Positions 63,073 to 64,000 of a DNA stretch of 64,000 bases are shown piece by piece. A model generated the notes under the pieces. It ran no database searches and had not been told where the DNA came from. It saw nothing but the letters and a program-made list of their open reading frames with translations. Numbering within the stretch: position 1 is the first letter of the stretch; each line of letters opens with the position of its first letter. The position numbers were made by a program, and so were the translations under genes. The stretch is from Mycolicibacterium sp. lyk4-40-TYG-92 (GTDB lineage: Bacteria; Actinomycetota; Actinomycetes; Mycobacteriales; Mycobacteriaceae): positions 1 to 64,000 of the forward strand of contig NZ_JARVRX010000017.1 in NCBI RefSeq assembly GCF_030209435.1. The letters run 5' to 3'.

Positions 63073-64000
63073 ATGACCATCCTCGACCTCCCCGACACAA
63101 CCACGTGGACCGACCTGCTGGCCGATATCGCAGCGGGCGCCAAAGACCGCGATCTGGAAGACGTGAATCCCTTCGACCAGGTGGCGGCGCTCAAACGGGC
63201 CGGATTCGGCACCCTGCGCCTGCCCACCGAACTCGGCGGCGCCGGACTCACCGTGCCGCAACTGTTTTCCGCCGTGATCGACGTCGCCCGTGCCGACCCG
63301 GTGGTGGCACACATCTTCCGCACGCATTTCTGGTTCGTCGAGGAGCGGCTGCGCACGCTGGACCAGCCCGGATCCCGGGCCTGGCTGCAGAAGGTCGCCG
63401 ACGGCAAGATTTTCGGCAACGCGTTCAGCGAGAAGGGCTCCCACGCGGTGGGCAGCCTGGTGTTCAACACCCGCTTGACGCCGGGCCACGACGGCGGATT
63501 CACGTTGGCCGGCGAGAAGTTCTACAGCACCGGAACCCTGTTCTCGGACTACCTGACCGTGACAGCGACCACCGATCATGATTCGGTGGCGATCGTCATC
63601 GTCCCGGCCGACCGCGCGGGCGTCGAGATCATCGACGACTGGGACGGCTTCGGCCAACGCCGCACCGGCACCGGCACCACGCGCTTCCGCGATGTGACGG
63701 TGCTGCCCGACGAGGTGCTCTCGGACACGCCGTACGACGCCGAGCCCGTGCCCTCGGTGCAGTACACCTTGCTGCAGCTGTACATCCACGCCGTGGTGGC
63801 CGGAATCCTGGAGAACATCGTGGACGACGGCATCGCGCTGCTGCGGTCCCGCGAACGCAGTTTCAGCCATGCCTCCGCGGCCTCGCCGACCGACGATCCG
63901 CTGCTGCAGCGCCAGCTCGGCGAACTGGCCAGCTCCGCCTTCATCGCCCGGGCCGCGGTGCTGGAGGCGGCCGCGGCGATCGGGGCGGCCATCGATTCGA
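63073..64000 (+). CDS. Acyl-CoA dehydrogenase-like flavoprotein (partial)
   Basis: The gene starts at the ATG at 63073 (MTILDLPDTTTW) and is cut by the window end after about 309 codons. It has the N-terminal helical domain, the beta domain (FGNAFSEKGSHAVGS, LAGEKFYSTGTLFSDYLTV) and the start of the C-terminal helical domain. The sequence, without an obvious catalytic Glu so far, resembles the DszC/SfnB branch of flavin monooxygenases rather than true fatty acid dehydrogenases. A sulfur-related role is possible but unproven. Confidence 0.85.
   Translation, partial: MTILDLPDTTTWTDLLADIAAGAKDRDLEDVNPFDQVAALKRAGFGTLRLPTELGGAGLTVPQLFSAVIDVARADPVVAHIFRTHFWFVEERLRTLDQPGSRAWLQKVADGKIFGNAFSEKGSHAVGSLVFNTRLTPGHDGGFTLAGEKFYSTGTLFSDYLTVTATTDHDSVAIVIVPADRAGVEIIDDWDGFGQRRTGTGTTRFRDVTVLPDEVLSDTPYDAEPVPSVQYTLLQLYIHAVVAGILENIVDDGIALLRSRERSFSHASAASPTDDPLLQRQLGELASSAFIARAAVLEAAAAIGAAIDS

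Overview
The window is a stretch of a high-GC actinobacterial chromosome, almost certainly a Mycobacterium (probably a rapid-growing Mycolicibacterium-type species). Several features point there: the fused b-delta ATP synthase subunit, the C-terminal extension of the alpha subunit, the Asp117 form of MurA, a Rho with a long disordered Asn/Gly/Arg-rich insert, an MPT63-like DUF1942 secreted protein, F420 and PF10118 proteins, and a MurA gene abutting the promoter and leader of an rRNA operon. As I remember the M. tuberculosis map, the backbone follows the order Rv1280c to Rv1315: oppA-D-C-B, cysD-cysNC, an Rrf2 regulator, the DUF1942 protein, argS, lysA, hom, thrC, thrB, rho, rpmE, prfA, prmC, sua5, wecA, atpI-atpC, a DUF2550 gene, a cobalamin adenosyltransferase and murA. 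Here it runs in reverse and is interrupted by species-specific blocks. I see no insertion sequence, prophage or CRISPR array.

Layout. 1-262: rRNA operon promoters and leader, reading leftwards out of the window. 263-2167: murA and a divergent adenosyltransferase. 2174-10566: the complete F-type ATP synthase operon, atpI-B-E-F-FH-A-G-D-C plus DUF2550. 10817-14954: wecA, sua5, prmC, prfA, rpmE. 15083-19038: a block lying between rpmE and rho, with an ECF42-like sigma factor and its DGPF partner, an acyl-CoA synthetase and a TetR regulator. 19104-27769: rho, thrB, thrC, hom, lysA and argS, a mostly overlapping run for the aspartate-family amino acids. 27916: tRNA-Arg(CCG).

28152-41787 is accessory. 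It holds secreted proteins, an M20 amidohydrolase with an F420-type LLM enzyme, a Lia-like three-gene envelope-stress system with a perfect palindrome upstream, a nitronate monooxygenase, VOC and DinB proteins, the Rrf2 regulator, an isochorismatase, a lipoprotein, and a TetR regulator divergent from a ferritin-like hydrolase and a membrane protein. 42129-45671: the sulfate-activation operon cysD-cysNC-cysQ. 47793-56134: a collinear module with two small paralogous exported proteins, an OmpR-type two-component system and three polyprenol-linked glycosyltransferase genes. 56361-61751: the oligopeptide transporter oppBCDA. 61738-64000: an S33 peptidase and the start of an acyl-CoA dehydrogenase-like flavoenzyme.

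The most interesting signals are regulatory. (1) A direct repeat of 9+2+9 bases stands about 40 bases before both the response regulator gene and the GT2-GtrA gene. It suggests that the two-component system controls itself and the glycosyltransferases; two unfamiliar 81-residue exported paralogues lie beside it. (2) Two operons, cysD-cysNC-cysQ and oppBCDA, are each preceded by a predicted leaderless mini-ORF whose start codon sits six bases after a -10 hexamer and whose stop codon overlaps the first gene's start. (3) A 29-30 base repeat occurs at the 5' ends of thrC and of the ECF sigma gene; the latter has no ATG, GTG or TTG where its conserved N-terminus begins.
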